From assembly GCF_001053095.1 (NCBI RefSeq), contig NZ_CGBP01000015.1, positions 1-64,000 of the forward strand: a stretch of 64,000 nt of DNA, read 5' to 3'. This DNA comes from Yersinia similis. Lineage in GTDB: Bacteria; Pseudomonadota; Gammaproteobacteria; Enterobacterales; Enterobacteriaceae. Position numbers and translations under genes: made by a program. This document shows, piece by piece, positions 36,567 to 44,833 of this stretch. Below the pieces are notes generated by a model. The model did not search any database. It worked only from the letters and a program-made list of their open reading frames with translations, and was not told where the DNA came from. The stretch's first letter is position 1; the number at the start of each line of letters is the position of its first letter.

Positions 36567-37719
36567 TCATCATAAAGGCAATGATGGCATAAAAGGTAAT
36601 AATGGCATGTTTTGGCGGTTGGTGCTGCGTGCGCTTCGTTTACGTATGCAACGTGTCAGTGTCGTATTTGCCGCGCTGACCGTTGGCGCGGCGATTGTCA
36701 CCGCAATGTCGGCAGTCTATTTCGATATTAATGCCAAAATGAGTCAGGAATTACGGACATTCGGCGCTAATTTTTATATTGGCCCAGGCCATGGCAATTC
36801 CTTTGCACAACAGACTTTTCAGCCGATCATTGATGCCGCGCCGAAAGGTCTGATTAATGCTTCCAGTCCCTATATCTATGGTATGGCCCGTACCGAACTG
36901 GAAAAAGTGGTTTTGATGGGGGTCTGGTTTGAATCCTTGCAACAGTTAGTGCCCTATTGGCAGGTAACCGGCAATTGGATCGGGGTCAGTTTTGATGATC
37001 GCAATGCGATGATTGGTGTCAAACTGGCGGAGCGTTTGCATGTCAACGTAGGCGATACCCTAACATTGGTGGGTGAAGGGACCCGCCAACGCTTACAAGT
37101 AAAAGGTATTGTTGAAGCGGGTGACGCGACCGATAACATGCTGATCGTCAATCTGGAGCTGGCGCAAAAGTGGCTCAATCAACCCGAGCGGATCAGTAAT
37201 GCATTACTGAGTGTAAGCAACGATGTTGGGCAGGTAGAAACCTTTGCCAGTCATCTACGTGAACAATATCCAGATCTGGAAATTCGGCCAATTCGCAAAG
37301 TATCTGCCTCTGAGGGGCAAGTTCTCGACAAGATCAAAGGGTTGATGGGGTTGGTATCGGTGGTCATCCTTATTCTCTCCTCTTTGTGTGTCAATACCAC
37401 GTTGATAGCGATAGTCGGTGAACGTTCGAAAGAATTTGCGTTGCAAAAAGCACTGGGCGCCAGTGGGCGTGACATTATCCGCCAAATGTTGACTGAAACG
37501 ATGATTATTTCGCTGGCCGCTGCGGTCTGTGGTGCCGTGTTAGGGTATTTGCTGGCTCAGGTCTTGGGGCAGGCGGTGTTCAGTGCGGCAATTACATTGC
37601 GTGCACCAGTATTGCCACTCACCTTGGTGCTCTCGCTGTTTATTGCCGCTGTGGCGGCGATTGTTCCCACCCGACGGGCTATTCATATTGAACCCGCTAA
37701 AGTTCTTAAAGGAGAGTAG
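36556..37719 (+). CDS. FtsX/MacB-type ABC permease 2 of the iron operon
   Basis: The product has 387 residues from ATG 36556, which has GGAGG six bases upstream; the longer frame to 36499 lacks such support. The layout is one N-terminal helix, a periplasmic domain and three C-terminal helices, as in its neighbour. IVGERSKEFALQKALGASGRD is the FtsX signature region. The two permeases are related and probably form a heterodimer with the ATPase at 37723-38436. The overlap with the first permease suggests coupled translation. Confidence 0.88.
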   Translation: MAGNHHKGNDGIKGNNGMFWRLVLRALRLRMQRVSVVFAALTVGAAIVTAMSAVYFDINAKMSQELRTFGANFYIGPGHGNSFAQQTFQPIIDAAPKGLINASSPYIYGMARTELEKVVLMGVWFESLQQLVPYWQVTGNWIGVSFDDRNAMIGVKLAERLHVNVGDTLTLVGEGTRQRLQVKGIVEAGDATDNMLIVNLELAQKWLNQPERISNALLSVSNDVGQVETFASHLREQYPDLEIRPIRKVSASEGQVLDKIKGLMGLVSVVILILSSLCVNTTLIAIVGERSKEFALQKALGASGRDIIRQMLTETMIISLAAAVCGAVLGYLLAQVLGQAVFSAAITLRAPVLPLTLVLSLFIAAVAAIVPTRRAIHIEPAKVLKGE

Positions 37720-37722
37720 CGA

Positions 37723-38436
37723 ATGACCTCGTCAATCACAGGGATGAAACCTAAACATCTGACTGATGCCGTTATTGAAACCCGACATTTGTATAAGCGC
37801 TTCGGCCAAGTTACGGCACTGGAAGACATTAATATTCGTATTAACCGTGGTGAGTTTCTGGCTATTATGGGGGCATCAGGCTCGGGAAAAACCACATTAA
37901 TGAATATCCTGACCTGCCTGGATACCGTAAGTGAGGGCCAAGTATTACTCGACGGGATTGATGCCGCAGGTTTGGATGAAGAAGGCCGCCGGCAATTTAG
38001 AGCCGATAAGATAGGGCTGGTTTTCCAGCAATTTCACCTTATTCCTTACCTTACAGCTTTAGAAAATATCATGTTGGCCCAGCATTATCACAGTGTGGTC
38101 GATGAAGAGGCCGCCAGACAAGTATTGGAACAGGTGGGTATGACACCACGTATGGGCCATTTACCTAGCCAATTATCCGGTGGCGAACAGCAACGGGTGT
38201 GTATTGCGCGTGCGTTGGTGAATCAACCACCGATCATTTTTGCCGATGAACCGACCGGTAACCTAGATGAAGAGAATGAACAGCGAGTATTGGAATTGCT
38301 AAACCATATCCATCGTCAAGGTCGAACCATTGTCATGGTAACCCATAACCCAGATTTAGGCCGTGTTGCTGACCGGGTTATCCGGCTGCAACATGGTAAA
38401 TATCTTGATGAAAAGAGTCGCCATCATGTGGCGTAA
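37723..38436 (+). CDS. ABC transporter ATP-binding protein (LolD/MacB class)
   Basis: This 237-residue ATPase has all motifs: Walker A GASGSGKTT, Q-loop in LVFQQFHLIPYLTALENI, signature LSGGEQQRVCIARAL, Walker B IIFADEPTGNLDEE and the switch His in VMVTHNP. The DEPTGNLDEE form is typical of the LolD/MacB/FtsE class that serves FtsX-type permeases, which fits its two upstream neighbours. GGAGAG lies before the ATG, 3 bp after the permease stop. Its end overlaps the thioredoxin-like gene. Confidence 0.93.
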   Translation: MTSSITGMKPKHLTDAVIETRHLYKRFGQVTALEDINIRINRGEFLAIMGASGSGKTTLMNILTCLDTVSEGQVLLDGIDAAGLDEEGRRQFRADKIGLVFQQFHLIPYLTALENIMLAQHYHSVVDEEAARQVLEQVGMTPRMGHLPSQLSGGEQQRVCIARALVNQPPIIFADEPTGNLDEENEQRVLELLNHIHRQGRTIVMVTHNPDLGRVADRVIRLQHGKYLDEKSRHHVA

Positions 38437-38926
38437 TTGGGTGAAGATCATTGTATTGTGCAGTTCATTATTGCTGCTCATTGCCTGTAAGCAGGAAAAA
38501 CTCGCCATTGGTGAAGTGGCACCTACGCTGGCCGCTTACGATTTACAAGGGGGGCCCGTCGCGCTAGAGCAATGGAAGGGCAAACTGGTCTATCTCAATT
38601 TCTGGTCAGTAAATTGTGGAGGGTGTTTAGCTGAAATGGCGACATTGAATCAATTGAGCCAGGAATATCAGGATCAGATCGTGGTGGTCGCCATTAACAC
38701 TGACCCTGATCAAGTGGATATTGCTCCGATATTAGCGCAGCACAATATCAATTACCCGGTCATCCGTGATCAATTGGGCATTACACAGGAACGTTATCAG
38801 GTTATAGGCACCCCAACATCGTTTTTGATTGACCGCAATGGCAAGGTCATTGAATGGCACCAGGGGGTACGTAACGAGCAGGAACTGGCCGCTTTATTTA
38901 AACAGAAGGTGTCAGAGAAACAATGA
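38426..38926 (+). CDS. TlpA-like thioredoxin, probably a lipoprotein
   Basis: The product has 166 residues from ATG 38426 (AAAAGAG upstream); an in-frame ATG at 38408 adds six residues. The N-terminal hydrophobic segment ends in a lipobox (LLIAC), so the protein is likely anchored in the membrane facing the periplasm. The thioredoxin domain has the active site NCGGC in NFWSVNCGGCLAEM and the cis-Pro region GTPTSFLIDRNG. It probably reduces or recycles a partner in the FTR1 pathway. The gene overlaps the ATPase and, by four bases, the cytochrome gene. Confidence 0.88.
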   Translation: MWRNWVKIIVLCSSLLLLIACKQEKLAIGEVAPTLAAYDLQGGPVALEQWKGKLVYLNFWSVNCGGCLAEMATLNQLSQEYQDQIVVVAINTDPDQVDIAPILAQHNINYPVIRDQLGITQERYQVIGTPTSFLIDRNGKVIEWHQGVRNEQELAALFKQKVSEKQ

Positions 38927-39237
38927 TAAAAGTATTGCTGTTAGTTGCGAGTATGGGGGTATTCAGCGTAGCCGTGCAAGCTGCTGACGGTGAATATATC
39001 TATAAGCAAACATGCTCAAGTTGTCACGGGCGTTCGGCAGATAGGAGAGGCCTTGATAAAGCGCCTCCATTGATTTCATTATCCAGAGATGAAATTGTTG
39101 AGGGGTTGACGGCGCGGCGTGATGGCAAGATTATTGGCCGAGGTAATAAGGCCAAAGCTCACCTTAGTAATGATGATATTCAAAAGTTGGCTGACCACAT
39201 TTTGCGTCTGAAAACCACGAAGCCTAAAACACCTTAA
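38923..39237 (+). CDS. Small periplasmic cytochrome c without a Met ligand
   Basis: This 104-residue protein has a signal peptide (about residues 1-20, VQAADGEY) and one heme motif CSSCH (residues 31-35). The fold looks like class I cytochrome c, with LSNDDIQKLADHILRL as the C-terminal helix. The mature part has no Met at all; the place where related small cytochromes carry the sixth ligand reads GRGNKAKAHLS. His in KAHL or LADHI may ligate, or the heme is five-coordinate. It ends the iron operon and probably exchanges electrons with FetP, the DUF2318 protein or the thioredoxin. Confidence 0.85.
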   Translation: MIKVLLLVASMGVFSVAVQAADGEYIYKQTCSSCHGRSADRRGLDKAPPLISLSRDEIVEGLTARRDGKIIGRGNKAKAHLSNDDIQKLADHILRLKTTKPKTP

Positions 39238-39242
39238 TTTAC

Positions 39243-39289
39243 TTCGTTAAGGCACTATTCTCATATTTCGTTAAGGTACTATTCTCACA
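39243..39289. repeat. 24-bp tandem duplication after the iron operon
   Basis: TTCGTTAAGGCACTATTCTC (start 39243) is repeated with one change at 39267 (TTCGTTAAGGTACTATTCTC), period 24 bp. It lies just after the cytochrome stop. Confidence 0.9.
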
Positions 39290-39431
39290 ATATTTGACGC
39301 GGTGGAAATTTGAGGCAGGCCATCAACAGCGCATTATCCCTTTATGATTTAGTGACTTCATTTGATAACGTGGATGCGGTACTATATGTTGCATATTAAA
39401 TGCATCTTTAAGTTATCTAAGGAACATCACT

Positions 39432-40319
39432 ATGGAAAACACCTCTGCACAGCTAGCATCCACACTGCTATGTTATAAGAAACTTCCCGTTTGGAACCGT
39501 GCTGGCGTACCGGCAATGTTTCAGGAAAAGCACAATACTAAAGTGGGCACGTGGGCAAAACTGACAATTTTGGCTGGAGAGATGGATTTCTTAATTCTTG
39601 ATGAAGCCGGTAATACCGTGGAAAAGCACCAGTTCTCCTGCGATCAACAACCACCATTTATCGAGCCACAAGTCTGGCATCGCATCGCTGCCTGCTCAGA
39701 TGATTTGCAATGTCAGCTCAGTTTCTACTGCCAGCCAGAAGATTTTTACCATAAAAAATATAATTTAACCCCGACCCATTCTGAAGTCATTGACGCGGTA
39801 AAAACAGTTAAGCCGGGCAAGGCACTGGACTTGGGGTGTGGCTCTGGACGCAACTCGCTGTATCTGAATCTATTGGGTTTCGATGTTACTGCCGTAGATA
39901 AAAATAACGACAGTATTGGTAATTTACAGCAGATCATTGATAAGGAAGTCCTGAAAGGGATTACTGCCAGCAGCTATAATATTAATGAGGCCAGTCTGGA
40001 TGAGCGTTACGATTTTATTCTATCAACCGTGGTCTTGATGTTCCTGCAACCAGAAAGAATCTCACATATTATCAATAATATGCAGGAGTGTACTTTGCCC
40101 GGTGGCTATAATCTGATTATATCCGCAATGTCGACCGATGACTTCCCTTGTACCGTACCTTTCTCTTTCACATTCCAGTCTGGTGAGTTAAAAGATTATT
40201 ATCAGGATTGGGATATCCTCAAGTACAACGAGGATGTCGGGCAATTGCACAAGACCGATGCACAAGGTAACCGGATAAAACTACGTTTTGCGACTTTATT
40301 GGCAAAAAAGCCCTCATGA
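39432..40319 (+). CDS. tehB: TehB, tellurite-resistance SAM-dependent methyltransferase (long form)
   Basis: This 295-residue protein has an N-terminal cupin-like domain (about 1-100: [33 protein letters not shown]) and a C-terminal methyltransferase (about 105-295) with the SAM motif [16 protein letters not shown]. coli TehB has only the second part; Haemophilus has the long form seen here. It methylates tellurite or related oxyanions, or acts in oxidative-stress defence. AAGGAA precedes the ATG. No tehA is adjacent. Confidence 0.92.
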   Translation: MENTSAQLASTLLCYKKLPVWNRAGVPAMFQEKHNTKVGTWAKLTILAGEMDFLILDEAGNTVEKHQFSCDQQPPFIEPQVWHRIAACSDDLQCQLSFYCQPEDFYHKKYNLTPTHSEVIDAVKTVKPGKALDLGCGSGRNSLYLNLLGFDVTAVDKNNDSIGNLQQIIDKEVLKGITASSYNINEASLDERYDFILSTVVLMFLQPERISHIINNMQECTLPGGYNLIISAMSTDDFPCTVPFSFTFQSGELKDYYQDWDILKYNEDVGQLHKTDAQGNRIKLRFATLLAKKPS

Positions 40320-40458
40320 TTGTGTAACCCCGTGTATACATTGCCGACATCAGAACGGTTCTTAAGGGTTATAAATTAACATTTATGCAACTTCACGTAA
40401 GGCATGTATAAATAATAGCGGTGTTGCTACATGATATTAAAGAACGAAGGATAAGAAC

Positions 40459-41676
40459 GTGGGTAAAGAAAAAATTGAGCATTTAGAAGCAGTAAGCCAC
40501 AAAGCCCGCGTAGTCATGGAGCGTGAGGGGATTGATGCGTTGGTGGTGACCGTTTGTGACAATTTCTATTATCTCACGGGTTTTGCCAGCTTCTTTATGT
40601 ATACCTTCCGGCATACCGGTGCGGCGGTTGCGATCATGTTTCGTGATGCGAACATCCCTTCACAAATCATCATGAATGAGTTTGAGGCTGCCAGTACGCA
40701 TTTTGATATGCCGAATAGGGTGCTGAAAACGTTCCCTGTGTGGGTTGATGTTGATGACCCACGTAATCCGCATCATCATCATAAAAAACGTGATCGGCCT
40801 ATTGGCCCACCAGTGGAAGCTGTCTTTAGTTTAGTCAAAACCGCACTTGAAGATGCGGGAGTGCTGGATAAGACGATTGCCATTGAATTACATGCGATGT
40901 CAAACGGCGGTAAAGGTGTATTAGATAAAGTTGCACCTGGACTGAAATTAGTCGATTCAACGGCATTGTTCAATGAAATAAGAATGATTAAAAGCCCGTG
41001 GGAAATTGAACACCTACGAAAAAGTGCTGAAATCACTGAATATGGTATTGCCAGCGCGGCTAAAAAAATACGGGTAGGGTGTACGGCGGCTGAATTGACC
41101 GCTGCATTTAAAGCGGCGGTAATGTCGTTCCCAGAAACGAACTTTTCACGCTTTAATCTGATCTCGGTGGGGGATAATTTCTCACCTAAAATAATCGCAG
41201 ATACGACACCTGCCAAAATGGGTGATTTGATTAAGTTTGACTGTGGAATTGATGTTGCTGGCTACGGTGCTGATCTGGCAAGAACGGTTGTGCTCGGTGA
41301 GCCGGATAAACTGACGCAGCAGATATATGACACCATCAGAACGGGTCATGAGCATATGCTATCAATGGTGGCACCGGGGGTGAAATTAAAAGCGGTTTTT
41401 GACTCCACGATGGCGGTGATTAAGAAGTCAGGTTTACCTCATTATAACCGGGGCCATCTTGGGCACGGTGATGGTGTGTTTCTGGGCCTTGAAGAAGCGC
41501 CTTTTGTTAGCACACAGGCAACTGAAACGTTTTGTCCCGGTATGGTCTTAAGCCTTGAAACACCTTATTACGGCATTGGGGTTGGCTCAATTATGTTAGA
41601 AGACATGATCTTAATTACTGAGAGTGGCTTTGAGTTTTTAAGCAAACTGGATCGTGACTTGCGCCGGTATTCTTAA
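40459..41676 (+). CDS. M24-family metallopeptidase/hydrolase (creatinase/prolidase-like)
   Basis: The 405-residue protein has an N-terminal creatinase-type domain (about 1-165) and a pita-bread catalytic domain. The metal ligands are visible: Asp in IKFDCGIDVAG and YGADLARTV, His in RGHLGHGDG, and Glu in LSLETPYYGIG and IMLEDMILI. Related enzymes are Xaa-Pro dipeptidases, creatinases and ectoine hydrolases. A His-rich loop (HHHHKK) near residue 107 is unusual. A GAAGGA ribosome site precedes GTG 40459. It is transcribed alone and the substrate is unknown. Confidence 0.85.
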   Translation: MGKEKIEHLEAVSHKARVVMEREGIDALVVTVCDNFYYLTGFASFFMYTFRHTGAAVAIMFRDANIPSQIIMNEFEAASTHFDMPNRVLKTFPVWVDVDDPRNPHHHHKKRDRPIGPPVEAVFSLVKTALEDAGVLDKTIAIELHAMSNGGKGVLDKVAPGLKLVDSTALFNEIRMIKSPWEIEHLRKSAEITEYGIASAAKKIRVGCTAAELTAAFKAAVMSFPETNFSRFNLISVGDNFSPKIIADTTPAKMGDLIKFDCGIDVAGYGADLARTVVLGEPDKLTQQIYDTIRTGHEHMLSMVAPGVKLKAVFDSTMAVIKKSGLPHYNRGHLGHGDGVFLGLEEAPFVSTQATETFCPGMVLSLETPYYGIGVGSIMLEDMILITESGFEFLSKLDRDLRRYS

Positions 41677-42352
41677 TTTATTCATTGTATCGTAGGCCGG
41701 ATAGAACAGATTTATCTAATTTTTGCTGAATCTGTTTTCATCGTGCCGCCCTGTCAGGTTTTTAAGGTGGTAATAAAATTATTTATAATAAATAGCGAGT
41801 TAAATTACGAAAGTTGTTTAATTAATTATTTCGCTAGATTATTTCTGTGATAATTGAAATTGTAATGATTCAATATATGATTATAACGTCGTTGATAATC
41901 TTCCTTGCGGAAGAGTTGCCACTTTTGATTCATAGTAATCGCAGAAATACATAAAAAAAACTAATAATATTTAGTGCGAAAATTGATAAATGTCCCTTGA
42001 AATCTGTCCAGTAAACAAATTACGCAGTTCTTCCAACAGAACACTGTATCGCAGCATTTACTTAGTAAAAATATTTACTCTTAATTTTTTGCACATTTAA
42101 AGAATATTAACCTAGGAATATTCTTAATCTTGTTTTAATTAACGTCTCTGTTACATTTTCACCTCCATTAATCGCTGCAATAACAATATCCTATAATGAC
42201 TCGGCAACAATAATCCCTTCCAGCTAACCTATGTGGCGTGGTGTAATACATTCTAAGAACTCCACTTCATCATCATTCCATAATGAAAAATGTATGTTCA
42301 GGAAGTCGCTTTCCTTGATCATCAAACAAGTTGCTGGCTTAAGGGTTATATA
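41677..42352. promoter_or_regulatory. Upstream regulatory region of hmsHFRS
   Basis: This 676-bp AT-rich region has no credible gene. It contains the RcsAB-type site described separately. AAGGG at 42341-42345 is the hmsH ribosome site. The long, AT-rich leader is in keeping with a gene set controlled by several regulators, but no further site is assigned. Confidence 0.5.
42100..42126. promoter_or_regulatory. RcsAB box within a perfect inverted repeat, upstream of hmsH
   Basis: On the minus strand 42126-42113 reads TAAGAATATTCCTA, an exact match to the RcsAB consensus. The same half, AAGAATATT, occurs inverted at 42100-42108 and pairs with AATATTCTT at 42117-42125, giving a 9-bp perfect dyad with an 8-bp centre. 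It lies about 230-250 bp before the hmsH start. RcsAB is known as a repressor of Yersinia biofilm genes including hmsHFRS. Confidence 0.7.
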
Positions 42353-44821
42353 ATGTATAACGCATTTACAACACTGCTGCGCCCGTTGCACTGGCACAGA
42401 ATGACTTTATTAACGCTATTTATTTCTGGCTTTGCCGTTAATCCTGCTATGGCGGATACGCAGTATGACTCATTAATCATTCGTGCCAGAACCGGTGATA
42501 CTGCGCCGGTGTTGGACTATTTACAGAAAGGATCTAAAACGGGTCCACTGCAGAGTGGGCAGGTTGATGACTGGCTGCAAATTGCAGGTTGGGCAGGGCG
42601 CGACCAAGAAGTGATTGATGTTTATGAACGATATCAATCCTCCATGAATATCTCGTCCAGAGGTTTGGCTTCTGCCGCTCGAGCTTACCGCAACGAAAAG
42701 CGTTGGGATCAGGCTTTGGCCTTGTGGCAAAGCAGCTTAAAGAAAGACCCCACCAATCCTGATCTTATCAGCGGTATGATCATGACTCAGGCTGATGCCG
42801 GACGCGGTGGTGTTGTTTTAAAACAGGCAACAGAATTAGCCGAGCGTGATCCCTCAGTACAAAATTACATGACGTTGTCTTATTTAAACCGGGCAACCGA
42901 GCGTAATTATGATGCTTTGCAAGCCTCCAGCGAAGCGGTGCGATTGGCACCAACGTCTGATGAAGTACTCAAAAATCATCTCGAAATCTTACAGAGAAAT
43001 CGTATTGTTGAGCCAGCGTTACGGCTTGCTAAAGAGAACCCAAATTTGGTTTCTGCTGAGTATTACCGGCAGCTTGAGCGCGATGCTGCCGCTGAACAAG
43101 TTCGGATGGCGGTGCTACCAACACGCAGTGAAACTGAGCGTTTTGACATAGCGGATAAGGCGTTAGCGGATTATCAGAATTTATTGACCCGTTGGGGTAA
43201 AGATCCAGAGGCACAGGCTGACTACCAACGCGCACGCATTGACCGATTAGGGGCGTTATTGGTCCGTCATCAGACGGTCGATCTGATCAACGAGTATGAA
43301 GCGATGGAAGCTGAGGGCTATAAAATGCCTGACTATGCTCGCCGTTGGGCGGCTTCTGCCTATATTGACCGAAGGTTGCCGGAAAAAGCAGCGCCTATCC
43401 TCTCCAGCCTCTATTATTCAGACGGTAAAACCTTCCGTAACAGCGACGATTTGCTTGATGCCGATGATCTTTACTATTCACTGAATGAAAGCGAACAACT
43501 TGATAAAGCCTACCAATTTGCGGTCAATTATAGCGAGCAAACGCCGTATCAGGTTGGGGTTTATGGCCTGCCGGGCAAAGAACCGAATGATGATTGGATT
43601 GAAGGCCAAACGCTATTGGTTCAATCATTGGTGGCATTGAATGATCTGCCCACCGCACAAAAAAAATTGGAAGATTTATCCAGCACCGCACCCGCTAATC
43701 AGAATTTAAGGATCGCATTAGCCAGTATTTATCTGGCCCGGGATTTACCGCGTAAAGCGGAGCAAGAATTGAAGGCCGTGGAATCATTAGCACCACGCAG
43801 CCTTATTCTGGAACGTGCGCAGGCTGAAACTGCGATGGCGCTACAAGAATGGCATCAGATGGCGTTACTGACTGATGATGTGATTAGCCGTTCCCCAGAA
43901 GATATCCCCTCTCAAGAATTAGATCGCCAACGTAAAGTCCATAACATGTATGAACTACGGGTGAGTGGTAACCGCGTTATCTCCTCCAACAGCCCGGTGA
44001 GCGGCAATAAAGATTATGGGGTCGAAACGCTCCTTTACAGCCCACCTATTGCAGAGAATTGGCGCGTATTTGGTGGCGGCAGTTATAACAATGGGCAGTT
44101 TGAAGAGGGGACGGGGATTAGCCGGATTTTGCGCTTAGGTGGTGAATGGACCTCCCGTGACCATTGGGTTGAAGGGGAAATTTCCAATCAGAATTATGGC
44201 AATGGCAATAAAGTCGGGGCCCGTTTATCAACCTGGTACGACCTTAATGACCACTGGCGTGTAGGGGGGCAGGTTGAACGTTTAGCTAAAGACACGCCAC
44301 TACGGGCACTGAAGAATAATGTGACAGCTAATAGTGCTTCTGCTTACGTTTTCTGGAAAGCAGATGATAAACGTGATGCTGAACTTAGCGTGACGCCGTC
44401 GCGTTTTTCTGACGGTAACAACCGTTGGGAATATGAATTTAACGGGCGTCAGCGTATCTGGACTGGGCCTTACCTAACGGCAGATTTTAATCTGGGGTTG
44501 GCAGCCAGCCAAAACAGTAAAGAAGATGTGATTTACTACAACCCGAAACGTGATTTTGCTTACGTTCCGGCAGTGACTCTCAATCACATTATGTACCGGC
44601 GGTACAAAACCATCTGGAGCCAGCAAGTCCAACTGGGTGTGGGAGGGTACTGGGAGAAAAATTACGGTAATGGCTTGGTGACCACGGCGGGCTATGGCCA
44701 ACGTGTTCAATGGAATGATGTTATCGATACCGGTGTTGCTGTGGTTTATGACAAGCGTCCTTACGATGGTAAACGTGAGCACGATGTTACGCTTTCTTTC
44801 GATTTAAATTATCGTTTTTAA
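42353..44821 (+). CDS. hmsH: HmsH, outer-membrane exporter of poly-N-acetylglucosamine (PgaA-like)
   Basis: The product has 822 residues from ATG 42353 (AAGGG seven bases upstream), the expected size of HmsH; an upstream ATG in the same frame adds sequence without homology. A signal segment ends near residue 34 (AMADTQYD). TPR-type helical repeats span about 40-510 and bind the polymer and HmsF. A 16-strand barrel spans about 525-822 and ends in SFDLNYRF, a typical outer-membrane C-terminus. It exports the biofilm polysaccharide. It is first of hmsHFRS, with 12 bp to hmsF. Confidence 0.96.
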   Translation: MYNAFTTLLRPLHWHRMTLLTLFISGFAVNPAMADTQYDSLIIRARTGDTAPVLDYLQKGSKTGPLQSGQVDDWLQIAGWAGRDQEVIDVYERYQSSMNISSRGLASAARAYRNEKRWDQALALWQSSLKKDPTNPDLISGMIMTQADAGRGGVVLKQATELAERDPSVQNYMTLSYLNRATERNYDALQASSEAVRLAPTSDEVLKNHLEILQRNRIVEPALRLAKENPNLVSAEYYRQLERDAAAEQVRMAVLPTRSETERFDIADKALADYQNLLTRWGKDPEAQADYQRARIDRLGALLVRHQTVDLINEYEAMEAEGYKMPDYARRWAASAYIDRRLPEKAAPILSSLYYSDGKTFRNSDDLLDADDLYYSLNESEQLDKAYQFAVNYSEQTPYQVGVYGLPGKEPNDDWIEGQTLLVQSLVALNDLPTAQKKLEDLSSTAPANQNLRIALASIYLARDLPRKAEQELKAVESLAPRSLILERAQAETAMALQEWHQMALLTDDVISRSPEDIPSQELDRQRKVHNMYELRVSGNRVISSNSPVSGNKDYGVETLLYSPPIAENWRVFGGGSYNNGQFEEGTGISRILRLGGEWTSRDHWVEGEISNQNYGNGNKVGARLSTWYDLNDHWRVGGQVERLAKDTPLRALKNNVTANSASAYVFWKADDKRDAELSVTPSRFSDGNNRWEYEFNGRQRIWTGPYLTADFNLGLAASQNSKEDVIYYNPKRDFAYVPAVTLNHIMYRRYKTIWSQQVQLGVGGYWEKNYGNGLVTTAGYGQRVQWNDVIDTGVAVVYDKRPYDGKREHDVTLSFDLNYRF

Positions 44822-44833
44822 GGGAATTGGACC

